Positions 9,644 through 18,304 of a stretch of 64,000 nucleotides of DNA are shown here, piece after piece (position 1 is the first letter of the stretch; every line of letters begins with the position of its first letter). Below the pieces are notes generated by a model. The model did no database searches. It saw only the letters and a program-made list of their open reading frames with translations, and was not told the origin of the DNA. The DNA is from AC-32 sp963766375 (GTDB lineage: Bacteria; Actinomycetota; Thermoleophilia; Gaiellales; Gaiellaceae), in NCBI GenBank assembly GCA_963766375.1, contig CAVXZG010000013.1, forward strand, positions 1-64,000, in the 5' to 3' direction. Position numbers and translations under genes: made by a program.

Positions 9644-10741
9644 CTATCGACCAGGCGGTCCCGGGGGCTCGACGCCACCCAGCCCGAGCCACGAAGCCAG
9701 ATCCTCCAGTTCGGCCTGCACGGCCTTGCTCATGGCGCGGGTGAACCGGACGTCCTCGTGGATCGCGTGCACCCGCAAGACGGAGGCCTTGCGGTCGGTG
9801 GCGGCGTCGACCTTCCCGACCAGCCGGTCGTCGTGGAGCACCGGGAGGGCGTAGTAGCCCCAGCGGCGCTTCGCCGCGGGTTTGTACATCTCGAGGGTGT
9901 ACTCGAACTCGAACAACTCCTGCGCGCGGCGCCTGTCGTAGACGAGCCGGTCGAACGGCGAGAGCAGCGCCGTGCGTCCCTCGAAGTCGCCGCCGAGCGC
10001 GGCGGGGTCGACACGCCACGCGCCCTCGGTGCCCTCGACCACGGCCGGCTCCCCGGCGTCGCCGACGTCGACCGGCTCGATCGGCATTTTGGTGGCCTTC
10101 TGGCGGGCGATGCCCAGGGAGGCGAGCCGCCGTTCGTTCCTGATCCGGTGCGCATCGTCTTCGGACGGCACGACGACGTCGGCCGGATACACCCGCTCGG
10201 GGAGATCCCACAGCCGCTCACGCCCGACGCGCCCGGCGATCGCGATCTCCCCGCGCATCATCAGGAACTCCAGCATCTGCGTGACGTTGCGGTTGTTGGT
10301 CCAGCCGGTCGAGGCCCACGGCACCACGCACGTGTCCGGGATGTCGCGCGAGCTCAGCGGCCCGGAGCTGCCCAGCAGCTCGAGGATGTCGCGCCGGAAG
10401 CGGTCGTTGTCGCGGATCCACGCGTCCGTGCGCTCGTGACTGCGGCTCGTCCGACTGGCCGCGAGATGCAGGCCCAGGTCGCTCATCGGCCGCACCAGCG
10501 CGTTGTGCTCGAACAGCGTGCGGTCCTTCTCCAGGGCCTCTCGGAGGTCGTCGGGCCGGTAGGTCGAGCCGAGGCGGCTCCAGGCGACGAGGTCGGCGCT
10601 GGGCGCGATCGCCGCAGTCGGGTCGATCTGTAGCAGGGTCAGCTGCCGCACGACCGTGAGCAGATCGGCCGGCCGGCGTGCGTCGAGCAGTTGCGCGCGC
10701 ACCGCGATGCGCCGGGCTTGCGCCTTGGTCAGCCGGTGCAC
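9644..10741 (-). CDS. winged-helix DNA-binding (YcaQ/AlkZ-like) protein
   Basis: Member of the HTH_42 winged-helix family that includes E. coli YcaQ, an interstrand-crosslink DNA glycosylase, and AlkZ. The sequence starts with the typical LTKAQARRIAVRAQLL and has the family's late block LLSPFDRLVYDRRRAQELF and KRRWGYYALPVLHDDRLVGK near residues 280-330. GTG at 10741 matches the usual N-terminus; the frame continues upstream to an ATG at 10828, but that adds an Arg-rich tail not seen in the family. A glycosylase role is inferred from family membership. A second, more distant member lies at 12873. Confidence 0.75.
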   Translation of the reverse strand: MHRLTKAQARRIAVRAQLLDARRPADLLTVVRQLTLLQIDPTAAIAPSADLVAWSRLGSTYRPDDLREALEKDRTLFEHNALVRPMSDLGLHLAASRTSRSHERTDAWIRDNDRFRRDILELLGSSGPLSSRDIPDTCVVPWASTGWTNNRNVTQMLEFLMMRGEIAIAGRVGRERLWDLPERVYPADVVVPSEDDAHRIRNERRLASLGIARQKATKMPIEPVDVGDAGEPAVVEGTEGAWRVDPAALGGDFEGRTALLSPFDRLVYDRRRAQELFEFEYTLEMYKPAAKRRWGYYALPVLHDDRLVGKVDAATDRKASVLRVHAIHEDVRFTRAMSKAVQAELEDLASWLGLGGVEPPGPPGR

Positions 10742-10901
10742 GGACAGGAGGCTACGCCGATTTCGTCGAACCACGCGACGACCTGACCGCGCGCGTACTT
10801 CGTCCAGAGCGACATTGCGACGCGCCACTCTGGTGGCCGAGAAGGCGACGACAGCCGCTCGCCCCGAAATGACCAGCAGTGAGCGAGGCTAAGCGTGTGG
10901 T

Positions 10902-11027
10902 CTAAAAGCGGTCGCGCAGAAGAAACAGCAAGAGGAGCAGGAGGAGCAGCAAGAAGAGGAACTTGCTGATGAAAATGCCTCCGCCCAGCGCGAGCACCAA
11001 GATGATGACGAGAAGCAGAACGAGCAT
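10902..11027 (-). CDS. 41-aa hydrophobic membrane protein
   Basis: ATG (11027) opens a 41-codon frame that is almost wholly membrane: MLVLLLVIILVLALGGG, a short turn (IFISKF), then a run of Leu/Phe and a basic end (RDRF). A weak GGAG precedes the start. Many actinobacteria encode similar 40-60 aa hydrophobic proteins of unknown role. It would form one or two membrane helices with the C-terminus positive inside. The hydrophobic run with an alternative codon mix (CTC, CTG, TTG, CTT) argues for real coding rather than simple repeat. Confidence 0.55.
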   Translation of the reverse strand: MLVLLLVIILVLALGGGIFISKFLFLLLLLLLLLFLLRDRF

Positions 11028-11098
11028 CCAAACTCCAGTCGTTAGCTGACGGGGGCGGAACCCTATACGGGGACGCCTTCAGGCGTTGACGGATTCGG

Positions 11099-11126
11099 TT
11101 GGGCTGTGTTCGGGAATGTCACCAGA
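11099..11126 (+). repeat. dispersed intergenic repeat, copy A
   Basis: Leftmost copy. TTGGGCTGTG replaces the TGGGCCAGYG half, then TTCGGGAATGTCACCAGA matches consensus. Lies 72 bases upstream of the 41-aa membrane gene and 103 bases before the next + gene. Confidence 0.75.
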
Positions 11127-11229
11127 GGTTGAAGTCCATCCCCGTCGCAGGCCCACAGCCAACGACCGATGCCGTAGGGTCCGACCGCGGCTGATCCCGG
11201 CCGTTCCAGACGGAGGGGAGAGAACTTCT

Positions 11230-11884
11230 ATGAAACGAGCGATTCGTCTCGTCACTGTCGGCATGCTCGCTGCGGCTGTGCTCGTCGGGCGTCACTTCGG
11301 TGGCCGGAGCGAGCCCGGGCGTCACGACCTGCAACGGCGAGCTCGGGGCCGGCACGTACAAGCGCGTAGTCGTGCCGGCGGACGCGGTCTGCTTGAGCAA
11401 CGGGCCGGTGACGATCCGCGGCGGCCTCTACATCGAGCAGGGCGCGACGTTCGTGCTCGGCAGCGAGGAGAACCCGGTCGACACCGGAACGATCAACGGC
11501 GGCGTGCACGCCACCGACGCGATGTCCGTGCAGATCCACTTCACGACGATCAACGGCGGCATCGACGTGCACGGCGGCTCGGGACCGTTCGGCGGACCCT
11601 TCGACGTGACGTGGAACACGATCGAGGACAGCTCGATCCACGGCGGCGTCACCATCAGCGGCTACAACGGCTTCTGGATGGGCTTCATCCGAAACGACGT
11701 GCGCGGCTCGGTGAACCTGAACGACAACGTCTTGGTCGACGAGGACGGCAACGAGTACGTCACCAACACGATCCACGGCAGCCTCCATTGCTCAGGCAAC
11801 TCGCCGGCGCCTCAGGTCGGCGATTCGGAAGGCGAGTCGAACGTCGTTACAGGCGCCAAGACCGGTCAGTGCGCGGGCCTCTGA
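11230..11884 (+). CDS. secreted Gly/Asn-rich protein, one frameshift
   Basis: Exported protein of about 217 aa. ATG 11230 (with GGGGAG ahead) starts a signal peptide (MKRAIRLVTVGMLAAAVLVG); the frame then changes near 11285 and continues as GASPGVTTCNGELGAGTYKR to the stop at 11884. The mature part has recurring INGG and GG-V/I turns (TINGGVHATDA, FTTINGGIDVHGG, SIHGGVTISGYNG) typical of a right-handed beta-helix. Three or four Cys could form disulphides. Function unknown. The frameshift lies just after the signal peptide; either a missing base or a recent null allele. Confidence 0.65.
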
Positions 11885-11948
11885 CGCCACGCAGAGAGAG
11901 GGCGAGCGGCTCTGCGCAAGCGGGCCTAGCACCAGGTCCAACCCCAGG

Positions 11949-11977
11949 AGGAAGGGCCGCTCAGAGCGGCCCTTCCT
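11949..11977. terminator. perfect hairpin between convergent genes
   Basis: Thirteen-base arms AGGAAGGGCCGCT and its complement with loop CAG, between the + gene ending 11884 and the minus gene ending 12000. Probable bidirectional terminator. Its stem repeats that at 8102-8129. Confidence 0.8.
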
Positions 11978-11999
11978 CTCTGTGGTCGGCCGAGAACGC

Positions 12000-12590
12000 C
12001 TACGGGCAGGCCGAGGTGCGTGTGACCGTGTTTGAGGTAATCGAGATCCCCGGCATCGTGGGCGTGCTCAGCGAGTCGGCCGACGTGCCGGATCCCGTCG
12101 CCGAGTAGACGTTGCCGGCGACGCAGGGTGCCTCGAAGAAGCTGATCGGCGGAGCGCCGACGGTGCCGTCGGCCTGCACGATCAGAAAGTCGGTGAGCAC
12201 TGCTGTCCCGTTCTTCAGCAGAGGGGTCGAGACAATCGTGGTCGGCTTCAGTCCGAAGCCGCTCGTGCTCACGCAGATCCCGTCGAACGCCTGATTCGCA
12301 CAGAGCTCGACGTCGATGCTCGCCCGAGCGTAGATCGCTCCGCCGTGCGCGCCGTAGCTCACGCACTGGTCTTCATTCGAAAACGGCGTGGTCGCCGAGT
12401 CCATGAGCCCGTGCCAGCCGCCCTGCTGGCAGAGCTTGGCGTTGGCGGCATTGCCACCCTTCGCCGCGAGGGCACCCCCGGCGAACACGAACGCGGACAC
12501 GAGCGTCGCCAACACTCCGAGGGCAAGTCCTGCCTTCCTCAGCGTGGCCAAGCCGGTCAGGTTGGTTGTGATGGGCTTCGAACCCGTCAT
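12000..12590 (-). CDS. secreted protein of unknown function
   Basis: Exported protein of 196 aa. ATG at 12590 has AAAGGAG at 6-base spacing, so it is preferred to an upstream in-frame start at 12617. Residues about 18-43 form the signal peptide (KAGLALGVLATLVSAFVFAG, then GALA). The mature part contains CQQGGWHGLMDSATTPFSNE and six or so Cys, a pattern found in small secreted actinobacterial proteins whose role is unknown. It converges with the secreted protein at 11230 across a hairpin. Confidence 0.65.
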   Translation of the reverse strand: MTGSKPITTNLTGLATLRKAGLALGVLATLVSAFVFAGGALAAKGGNAANAKLCQQGGWHGLMDSATTPFSNEDQCVSYGAHGGAIYARASIDVELCANQAFDGICVSTSGFGLKPTTIVSTPLLKNGTAVLTDFLIVQADGTVGAPPISFFEAPCVAGNVYSATGSGTSADSLSTPTMPGISITSNTVTRTSACP

Positions 12591-12872
12591 CGTGCTTCTC
12601 CTTTCGCTCGATTTCATGCGGAGAGGCTCGCAGCCGTGATGGCCCGTGGGGATGCGGCCACCCTGTGTTCAATGGTGCGGCTGCCCGCACCCTCGAGCCC
12701 GGCCGGTTCGGTGACCCGGAACATCAGTCGGTGGCCCTTGACCGAGTTCTTGTGCGGGAGGAAATTGCGCCGACCCACAGCAAGGAGGCAGGTCGCATGA
12801 CTAACACGGGCGGCTGTCCCTACTTCGTAGTTTCGCGACTGCGACTCGGGTTGCCTCGATGCAGGGGACTGC

Positions 12873-13901
12873 TTATACGTTCCAAACCACCTCGATGGGT
12901 CGGTCGAGGCCTGGAAGCGGCAGGGCGTTGGCCTCGGCCTCGATCGCGTCGCGCGTTGCGCGCGAGAGACGTGCCCAGGCGTCGATCCGTACGGTGTGAT
13001 GCGCCCGTCTCCAGGTTCCGCGGATCTCGCCTTCGACGAGGAGCGCGCCTGGCCACACGCGGGGCGTCCAGAGACGCTGCCGCTGATCCTCGCGAGGAAC
13101 GAGAAGCGCTCGCTCTGCTCCGTCGAGCAGAAAGTAGGCATCGCCGCTCGGTAGCAGGCGCGCCGGCGCGGCGACCGTCTTGGCGGCGCGAATTACCGGC
13201 TCGTCTTCTGCGAGCAGCCACTCGTCGCCAAGTGGCGATCGAACCCCCAGCAGTGATGCCTCGAGGGACGCGAATGCGTCCGTCGCCGACCGCCGGGAGA
13301 TCCCTGCCCAGCGGGCGAACCCCTGAGCCGTCGCCGGTCCGAAAATGCGGATGTAGCGTCGAGCGAGCTCGCGGCACGCATCGGCGGGGTCGACTTCCGC
13401 AGCGGCAACCGTCCAAACGGTCGGCGCACGCGCGCCATCCCAGCGGATGGCGACCGTGCCCGTCGTCGCGGCGTACCTGAGCGCGTTGCCAACGCCGAGT
13501 GCGCGCCCAACCTCGCGGTCCGTCATCCGCGCGCCGTCGAGGTGGGCGTGTAACCGCTCAGCCATGCCCTCGGCCCGAAGCCGGCTCTTGGCGTTGTCAG
13601 GAAGCCTCCCGAGCGAGAACAGCGCAAAGTCGCGCTTCGGGACGACATAGGTGCTGTAACGAGGGCCCCATAGCTGGGCGAGCGACGGATGCTCCCACGT
13701 CGACGGCTCGACCCCGTCTACCCGCGCGTGCAACGAGAGCAGTGCGGCTCGCGGCATGCTGTCCTGCAGGCCGGCCCACGCCGCCCGCCGCAGCGACTGC
13801 GATCCCATTGGCATTCGCTCGTCGAGCGCGCCGACTCCTCGTCGGAACGCCAGGATCTGCTGCCGCGTGACCTTGAGTCGCGATTCCACCGAGCCCGCCA
13901 T
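12873..13901 (-). CDS. winged-helix DNA-binding domain protein
   Basis: Protein of 342 aa of the same HTH_42 superfamily as the gene at 9644 but clearly diverged: it starts with VTRQQILAFRRGVGALDERM, has HPSLAQLWGPRYSTYVVPKRDFALF near residue 70-95, FARWAGISRRSATDAFASLE near 195, and the late block DAYFLLDGAERALLVPREDQ. Family members are described as DNA-binding or crosslink-repair glycosylases; catalytic residues cannot be assigned by eye. It is followed by a 12-bp hairpin and by a secreted-protein gene upstream on the same strand. Confidence 0.7.
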   Translation of the reverse strand: MAGSVESRLKVTRQQILAFRRGVGALDERMPMGSQSLRRAAWAGLQDSMPRAALLSLHARVDGVEPSTWEHPSLAQLWGPRYSTYVVPKRDFALFSLGRLPDNAKSRLRAEGMAERLHAHLDGARMTDREVGRALGVGNALRYAATTGTVAIRWDGARAPTVWTVAAAEVDPADACRELARRYIRIFGPATAQGFARWAGISRRSATDAFASLEASLLGVRSPLGDEWLLAEDEPVIRAAKTVAAPARLLPSGDAYFLLDGAERALLVPREDQRQRLWTPRVWPGALLVEGEIRGTWRRAHHTVRIDAWARLSRATRDAIEAEANALPLPGLDRPIEVVWNV

Positions 13902-13924
13902 GAGCTGAAGGACCCTACGAAAAG

Positions 13925-13952
13925 GAGAGAGCGTCCCGGAGGACGCTCTCTC
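13925..13952. terminator. 12-bp perfect hairpin
   Basis: Arms GAGAGAGCGTCC (13925-13936) and GGACGCTCTCTC (13941-13952) with loop CGGA, 12 bases beyond the stop of the minus-strand gene at 13964. Good terminator placement. Confidence 0.75.
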
Positions 13953-13963
13953 AGGGCGGACTG

Positions 13964-14419
13964 CTACCAGCTGCGGTAGGTCTGGCGGGAGATGAACAGA
14001 CCGTGGCCCGTTCGGTTGCGGCAGGTCACGCCGGTCACGCGGGAGGTGCAGGTGAATGGCCCGCGCTGCCAGCTCTCGCCATACGCGAGGGTTCTATAGA
14101 CGGGGTGGTCCCCGGAAGCGCCGCCGGGGCAGAAGATCAACGGCTTCCTGGTCGGCGTCAGGGTGAAGCCGTGCCAGTCGCCGGTCTCGCAGCGATGCTG
14201 AAGCGTCACGCCATAGTCGGCGTGGTCGAGCGAGCACCTCAGCACTGGCGTGAAGCCACGGGACGACAGTCCCTTCGGGTTGTAGTAGCACTTGATGTTC
14301 CCGGACGGCGAGCGGAAGCCCGGCAGGACTGTGCCGGAGCGGCCGGCTACCGACGACGATGCGGCTACCGCGGCGATCACGATTGCGACGGCGCTGAAGA
14401 TGAGGAGCGAGGGCTTCAT
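13964..14419 (-). CDS. secreted protein with F-R-SPSGNI-C motif (DUF6636-like)
   Basis: Exported protein of 151 aa. ATG 14419 has AGGAGG at good spacing; residues 1-27 are a signal peptide (LLIFSAVAIVIAAVAASSSV). The mature start LPGFRSPSGNIKCYY matches the hallmark of a small secreted actinobacterial family (DUF6636-type, where F-x-SPSGNI-x-C is conserved). Four or more Cys suggest disulphides. Role unknown. The frame is open upstream into the GFA gene because that gene appears frameshifted near its end; the RBS fixes the start here. Confidence 0.65.
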   Translation of the reverse strand: MKPSLLIFSAVAIVIAAVAASSSVAGRSGTVLPGFRSPSGNIKCYYNPKGLSSRGFTPVLRCSLDHADYGVTLQHRCETGDWHGFTLTPTRKPLIFCPGGASGDHPVYRTLAYGESWQRGPFTCTSRVTGVTCRNRTGHGLFISRQTYRSW

Positions 14420-14518
14420 TGGTGCCTCCTGATTGGTGACACACCGACCCTGCACCCCCTGAGCAACAGCCAGGTCACAGTCGCGTAACCGTTCTGCATC
14501 GGGCGTGGAGCTGCGCTT

Positions 14519-14542
14519 AGTCGTGTTGGGAATGTCACCAGA
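14519..14542 (+). repeat. dispersed intergenic repeat, copy B (5' half degenerate)
   Basis: Keeps GTGTTGGGAATGTCACCAGA but has lost the TGGGCCA half. Lies between the start of the minus-strand secreted gene and the reconstructed stop of the GFA gene. Confidence 0.65.
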
Positions 14543-14574
14543 GCGCGACCCCAGGTCAGCCCGAAGCGGTAGCG

Positions 14575-14972
14575 TCAGGCGCGGTCGGCGCGCTCGTCGA
14601 TGCTGCGCTGCGCCCTCGACCGGCGGTATCCAGCTCTCGCGCCGCTTCACCCAGATCTCGTCTTCGGGCTTCAGCTCGAAGGGCGCCTCATCCAGACTTC
14701 CGATCCGAATCTCGATGTGCGTATCGCCGGGGTCGGTTGTGTCAAGGAGCGCGAGACCCACAGCGGGGGCAGAAGCCGCGACCGTCATAGCTTGAGATCT
14801 CGCCGCTCATCTCAAACGCCTCGACCGGCCAGTGCGCATACACCGTGAACGCACTGCCAGACTCCTTTCTGCAATTCGCGCAGTGGCAACGCCGGACGTG
14901 CACAGGGTCACCGCGAACGCTGTAGCGGACCGCCCCGCAGAGACATCCGCCGGTGCGTACTCCTGCCTCCAC
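14575..14972 (-). CDS. GFA / CENP-V family protein, two frameshifts
   Basis: Zinc-binding protein of the glutathione-dependent formaldehyde-activating (GFA) fold. GTG 14972 starts VEAGVRTGGCLCGAVRYSV; the zinc ligands CLCGA, CHCANCRKESG and CPRCGS follow in order. The frame changes near 14755, after which TTDPGDTHIEIRIGSLDEA and DEIWVKRRESWIPPVEGAAQ complete the domain. A second one-base change near 14605 restores the expected end SIDERADRA and a TGA at 14575-14577; without it the frame runs on into the next gene. Most family members are not formaldehyde enzymes, so the substrate is unknown. Both breaks lie in GC-rich runs. Confidence 0.65.
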
Positions 14973-15003
14973 GCGCGCAGATGCTACGCAAACCGCTTCG
15001 TGG

Positions 15004-15339
15004 TCAGGAGCGCCGAGTCGCTACGCGCAGTCGGTTCCCGTCCGGATCTTGAAGGTCGCACTCGCGGCCAGCAAGACCCTCTTCATCGACCGGAATCCCG
15101 AACTCGTGAGAGACCACCTCGATGTCGTTGACGTAGAGGTGGATGAGCGTGTTGGGGCGGGCGTCACCCTTGTGTTCGGAGAGATAGAGGCGGACGCTTC
15201 CTCGCGCGACCGATAGGAACCATGGAAACCCCGGCTCGAACTGGTGCTCCCACTCCTTGTGGAATCCGAGCCGCTCGTACCACGAGACGGCCCGAGCAGC
15301 GTCCTCGACATACAGGACCGGGATGACCTCTTCGTCCAC
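15004..15339 (-). CDS. VOC family (glyoxalase/bleomycin-resistance-like) protein
   Basis: Single-domain vicinal-oxygen-chelate protein of 111 aa. GTG 15339 is chosen because it opens directly on VDEEVIPVLYVEDAARAVSW, the first beta strand of the fold; the frame extends upstream to 15456 without family character. It contains WYERLGFHKEWEHQF, IHLYVNDIEVV and a closing LQDPDGNRLRVA, the standard elements. Members include antibiotic-binding proteins and lyases; nothing here picks one. Same strand as the GFA gene, 31 bases apart, so possibly co-transcribed. Confidence 0.75.
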   Translation of the reverse strand: MDEEVIPVLYVEDAARAVSWYERLGFHKEWEHQFEPGFPWFLSVARGSVRLYLSEHKGDARPNTLIHLYVNDIEVVSHEFGIPVDEEGLAGRECDLQDPDGNRLRVATRRS

Positions 15340-15468
15340 GCCTGACCAGAGGTTATCTACGTCGTCACAGTGCCCTCGTTTGGCGCCTCGAAGATATGAC
15401 GAACGACGAATAGACACCAGAGCCCTGCCCGCAGATCCTCCTTGTACGGAACTCAAACGGGAGGGGAC

Positions 15469-16002
15469 ATGGATTCAATGCGTCAAAACACGAAGATGCT
15501 GATGCTTAAGCGGCGGGCCCTGCCGATTGCTGCGATCGCACTTGTGGCTCTCGGTGCCTTTGCCGCTGTGGCTGCGGTCTCGTTCGCATCACCGGCTACG
15601 GGTGTGACGCCGACCGTGCTCGCGCGCGGCACCTTCGACAGCTTCAAGGTGAAATCGGATCCCGGGTCACCGGTTGACCTGAAGGTCAAGGCCAAGGCGC
15701 CGATGGACGTCGTGGTTCGACGGCACGACTACGGCATTGGAGCCAATACGGGTTGGCACCAGCACCCGGGACCGATCTTCATCACGGTCACCCAAGGGCA
15801 GCTCACGTACTACGAGTACGACGATCCCACTTGTGCTCCACACGTCGTGACGGCCGGCCACGGGTTCGTCGACACCGGCGACGGCCACATTGTGCGGAAC
15901 GAGTCGGGTCAGCCCGCGCAGGACGTGAGTGTCATCTTCGCACCCGTCGGTGGCGCCTTCCGCACCGAACTGGCCGCTCCTGGACCGTTCTGCAGTTTCT
16001 GA
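15469..16002 (+). CDS. exported cupin-domain protein
   Basis: Protein of 177 aa with an N-terminal basic region and one hydrophobic helix (residues about 18-42, IAAIALVALGAFAAVAAV), then a cupin fold. The metal-site motif is TGWHQHPGPIFITVTQGQLTYYEY, with the two His and a Gln where Glu is common, and VTAGHGFVDTGDGHIVRN for the second motif. ATG 15469 follows GGGAGGGG, so it is preferred to the upstream in-frame start. Extracytoplasmic location is inferred from the helix. Substrate unknown. Confidence 0.75.
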   Translation: MDSMRQNTKMLMLKRRALPIAAIALVALGAFAAVAAVSFASPATGVTPTVLARGTFDSFKVKSDPGSPVDLKVKAKAPMDVVVRRHDYGIGANTGWHQHPGPIFITVTQGQLTYYEYDDPTCAPHVVTAGHGFVDTGDGHIVRNESGQPAQDVSVIFAPVGGAFRTELAAPGPFCSF

Positions 16003-16132
16003 CGGCTGTGGCCGGCAGGCGCCCGCTGCCTCGGAGCAGTTCCACTCCGACCGGCAGTGGGCGCCGTCGGTGTGCTCCGCTCGGATAGCGGCGCTTTCGT
16101 CTGCGTCGCCGGCGGAGTACTCTCTGAGTGCC

Positions 16133-17152
16133 GTGCCAGCACTCGCGCCTGGCGATTCGGAGCGGCTGCTCCACTTTGTCGCCGAGGCGGAGAGCTTCGG
16201 TGGCGACCATCCCTTCGAGGGAGAGTTCCTCACGCAGCTCGGACGGCTCGTGCCGGCCGACTACGTCAGCTACACCGACGGCGTGGGGTGCGACGAGGGG
16301 GCCGGTCCACACTTCGACCGTCCAGGTGAGGAAGAGTTCTTCCGCGGCCTCGACTGGGAGGAGTTTACGCCCGTCTTCGAGGCGGAGGATCCCATCGCCC
16401 GACACCATGCGGCGGGGGGCTTCGGCGCGGTCAAGACCTCGGACTTCCTGACCCGGCGCGAACTCCACCTCATGGGCCTGTACAACCTCGGGATGAAGCC
16501 ATACGGCGTCGAGGATTCGATGCTCCTCCGACTCCCCGCGCCGCCCGGCATCCTCAGGGTGTTCGGCTTCGAGCGTGGCGGCCGCGGTTTCAGCGCGCGT
16601 GACCGCGCCGTCCTCGAGCTCTTGCACCCCCACCTGGTCCGGCTTCGACATACCAGTGAGAGCAGACGGCACCTCCGTGAGGCTCTCGCGCTCCACGAAT
16701 CGACCCAAGCAGCCGTGGTGCTGCTCGAAGCCGGTCACCGCGTCGCGTTCGCTAGCACCGCGGCGAGCGAGCTGCTCGATCGCTATTTCGGCGAGAACGG
16801 GGTCGGACTCCCGGATGCCGTGGCGTCCTGGCTGGGCGAGCGACGCCGGGGAGCGACCGATGAGCCCCTACGCATCGATGTCGGCGGCCGGGCGCTCGTG
16901 GTCGAGCTGGTTGACGGGGCCTTGCTTCTCGAAGAGCAGCAGCACCTGCCGCGGCTAACGCCGCGCGAGCGCGAGATCTTGGAGCTCGTTGCCGAGGGCA
17001 GGACGAACGCTGAGATCGCCGAGCGTCTTTGGGTCTCACCCCTGACAGTTCGGAAACACCTCGAGAACGTCTACGCCAAGCTCGGCGTCCACACGCGCAC
17101 CGCGGCCGCGGCGCTCGTCGGGGGACGATTGCGTCCTTCTGAAGATCGCTGA
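16133..17152 (+). CDS. LuxR-family transcriptional regulator
   Basis: Regulator of about 339 aa with a GerE helix-turn-helix at the C-terminus (LTPREREILELVAEGRTNAE, then IAERLWVSPLTVRKHLENVYAKLGV). The N-terminal 250 residues form a sensor-like domain with no recognised motif and include a Glu/Asp-rich segment around FEGEFLTQLGRLVPADYVSY. GTG 16133 is the likely start: the frame is open further upstream but overlaps the cupin gene. Same strand as the cupin, 131 bases downstream, so it could be co-transcribed, but no target can be named. Confidence 0.75.
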   Translation: MPALAPGDSERLLHFVAEAESFGGDHPFEGEFLTQLGRLVPADYVSYTDGVGCDEGAGPHFDRPGEEEFFRGLDWEEFTPVFEAEDPIARHHAAGGFGAVKTSDFLTRRELHLMGLYNLGMKPYGVEDSMLLRLPAPPGILRVFGFERGGRGFSARDRAVLELLHPHLVRLRHTSESRRHLREALALHESTQAAVVLLEAGHRVAFASTAASELLDRYFGENGVGLPDAVASWLGERRRGATDEPLRIDVGGRALVVELVDGALLLEEQQHLPRLTPREREILELVAEGRTNAEIAERLWVSPLTVRKHLENVYAKLGVHTRTAAAALVGGRLRPSEDR

Positions 17153-17229
17153 AGCGCGGCTCCAAGGGGCGGTCGTCGCCTCGCCTTCGCCGATCGCGCG
17201 ACGGATTTCGGCAGCCACCTGTTTGGGAT

Positions 17230-17263
17230 CTCGCGTGGCCCAGCGTGCGCAAGTGTTCCTTGA
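17230..17263 (+). repeat. dispersed intergenic repeat, copy C
   Basis: CTCGCGTGGCCCAGCGTGCG, then CAAGTGTTCCTTGA. Diverged in the 3' half; closest to copy M. Lies 77 bases after the LuxR stop and 45 before the hydrolase start. Confidence 0.7.
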
Positions 17264-17308
17264 CGAGTACAGCTTGCCGCCTTGAACACGGTGCAAGATG
17301 ATGCCTTC

Positions 17309-18207
17309 ATGGCCGGGGCGTCTGACGCGCAGACGGTGGCGGCGGCCGATGGGCGGGCGCTGACAATCGCCGAGTGGGGTGACCCGGATGGGTTCCCGGT
17401 CTTCTTCCTTCATGGCACGCCGGGCTCGCGCTTTGCCGGGCAGGCCGCCGCGAGCGCGTACGCGAGTGTCGGCGCGCGCGTGATCACCTACGACCGGCCC
17501 GGCTACGGCGGCTCCGATCGCTTCCGCGGCCGGCGGGTGGTGGACTCGCGTCGCTGACGTTTCCGCGATCGCGGACAGCCTCGGTATTGAGCGGTTCGCC
17601 GTGAGCGGCGGCTCCTGGGGCGGGCCGCACAGCCTGGCGGTTGCCGCACGTCTGCCCGAGCGGGTGACGAGAGCCGCCTGTAGAGCGGGGGTCGCGCCGT
17701 TCGACATGCCCGGCTTCGACTGGTTCGCGGACATGGACGCGGTCAACATCGAGGAGCTGGGCTGGGCACTGGAGGGCGAAGACGTCCTCGCAGGCGAGAT
17801 CAAACGGGTCGCGGCCTCGATGCTTGAACGGGTGGCGGACGATCCCGCCAAGCTGGTCAGCGAAAGCGAGGTGGAGTTTTCCGAGGCTGACCGTGCCGTG
17901 ATGGCGAGACCCGAAGCGGCACGAGGCGACTCGGCGGATGCTCAACGAGGCGTTCCGTCACGGCGTCTGGGGCTATGTCGACGACACCCTCTGCCTGATC
18001 CAACCTTGGGGCTTCGACGCGACGGAGATCCGCGTCCCGACCCGCGTCATTTACGGCCTGACCGACGTGCTCGTACCGCGTCAGCACGGCGAGTGGCTCG
18101 CTCACAACGTGCCCAACGCCGAGGTCGTCATCGATGAACAGGCCGGCCACTTTCCTGATCCCAACGTCGTCATGGAACGATTCGGCTGGCTCGTCCAGCC
18201 GGTCTGA
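17309..18207 (+). CDS. alpha/beta hydrolase, two frameshifts
   Basis: Hydrolase of about 300 aa: oxyanion-hole motif FFLHGTPGSR, strand VITYDRPGYGGSDR, nucleophile elbow SGGSWGG (Ser near 17612), acid region YGLTDVLVP and catalytic His in DEQAGHFPD. Frame changes lie near 17545 (after GGSDRFRGRR) and 17915 (before MLNEAFRHGVWG). All catalytic elements are present once the breaks are bridged, arguing for base-calling errors. ATG 17309 is chosen over TTG 17282. Substrate unknown; the HGTPGSR motif is usual in a large group of uncharacterised actinobacterial hydrolases. Confidence 0.7.
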
Positions 18208-18262
18208 CGCGCTTTACGCAGCGCCATCAAGCTGACCGAGGCTGGTTCCCCGGCTCACGACT

Positions 18263-18294
18263 GGCGTGGGCCAGCGTTCCGGAATGACGCCATA
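18263..18294 (+). repeat. dispersed intergenic repeat, copy D
   Basis: GCGTGGGCCAGCGTTCCGGA then ATGACGCCATA: TGACGCC replaces TGTCACC. Ends 10 bases before the GTG of the cupin gene. Confidence 0.8.
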
Positions 18295-18304
18295 GGATTG
18301 CGCC

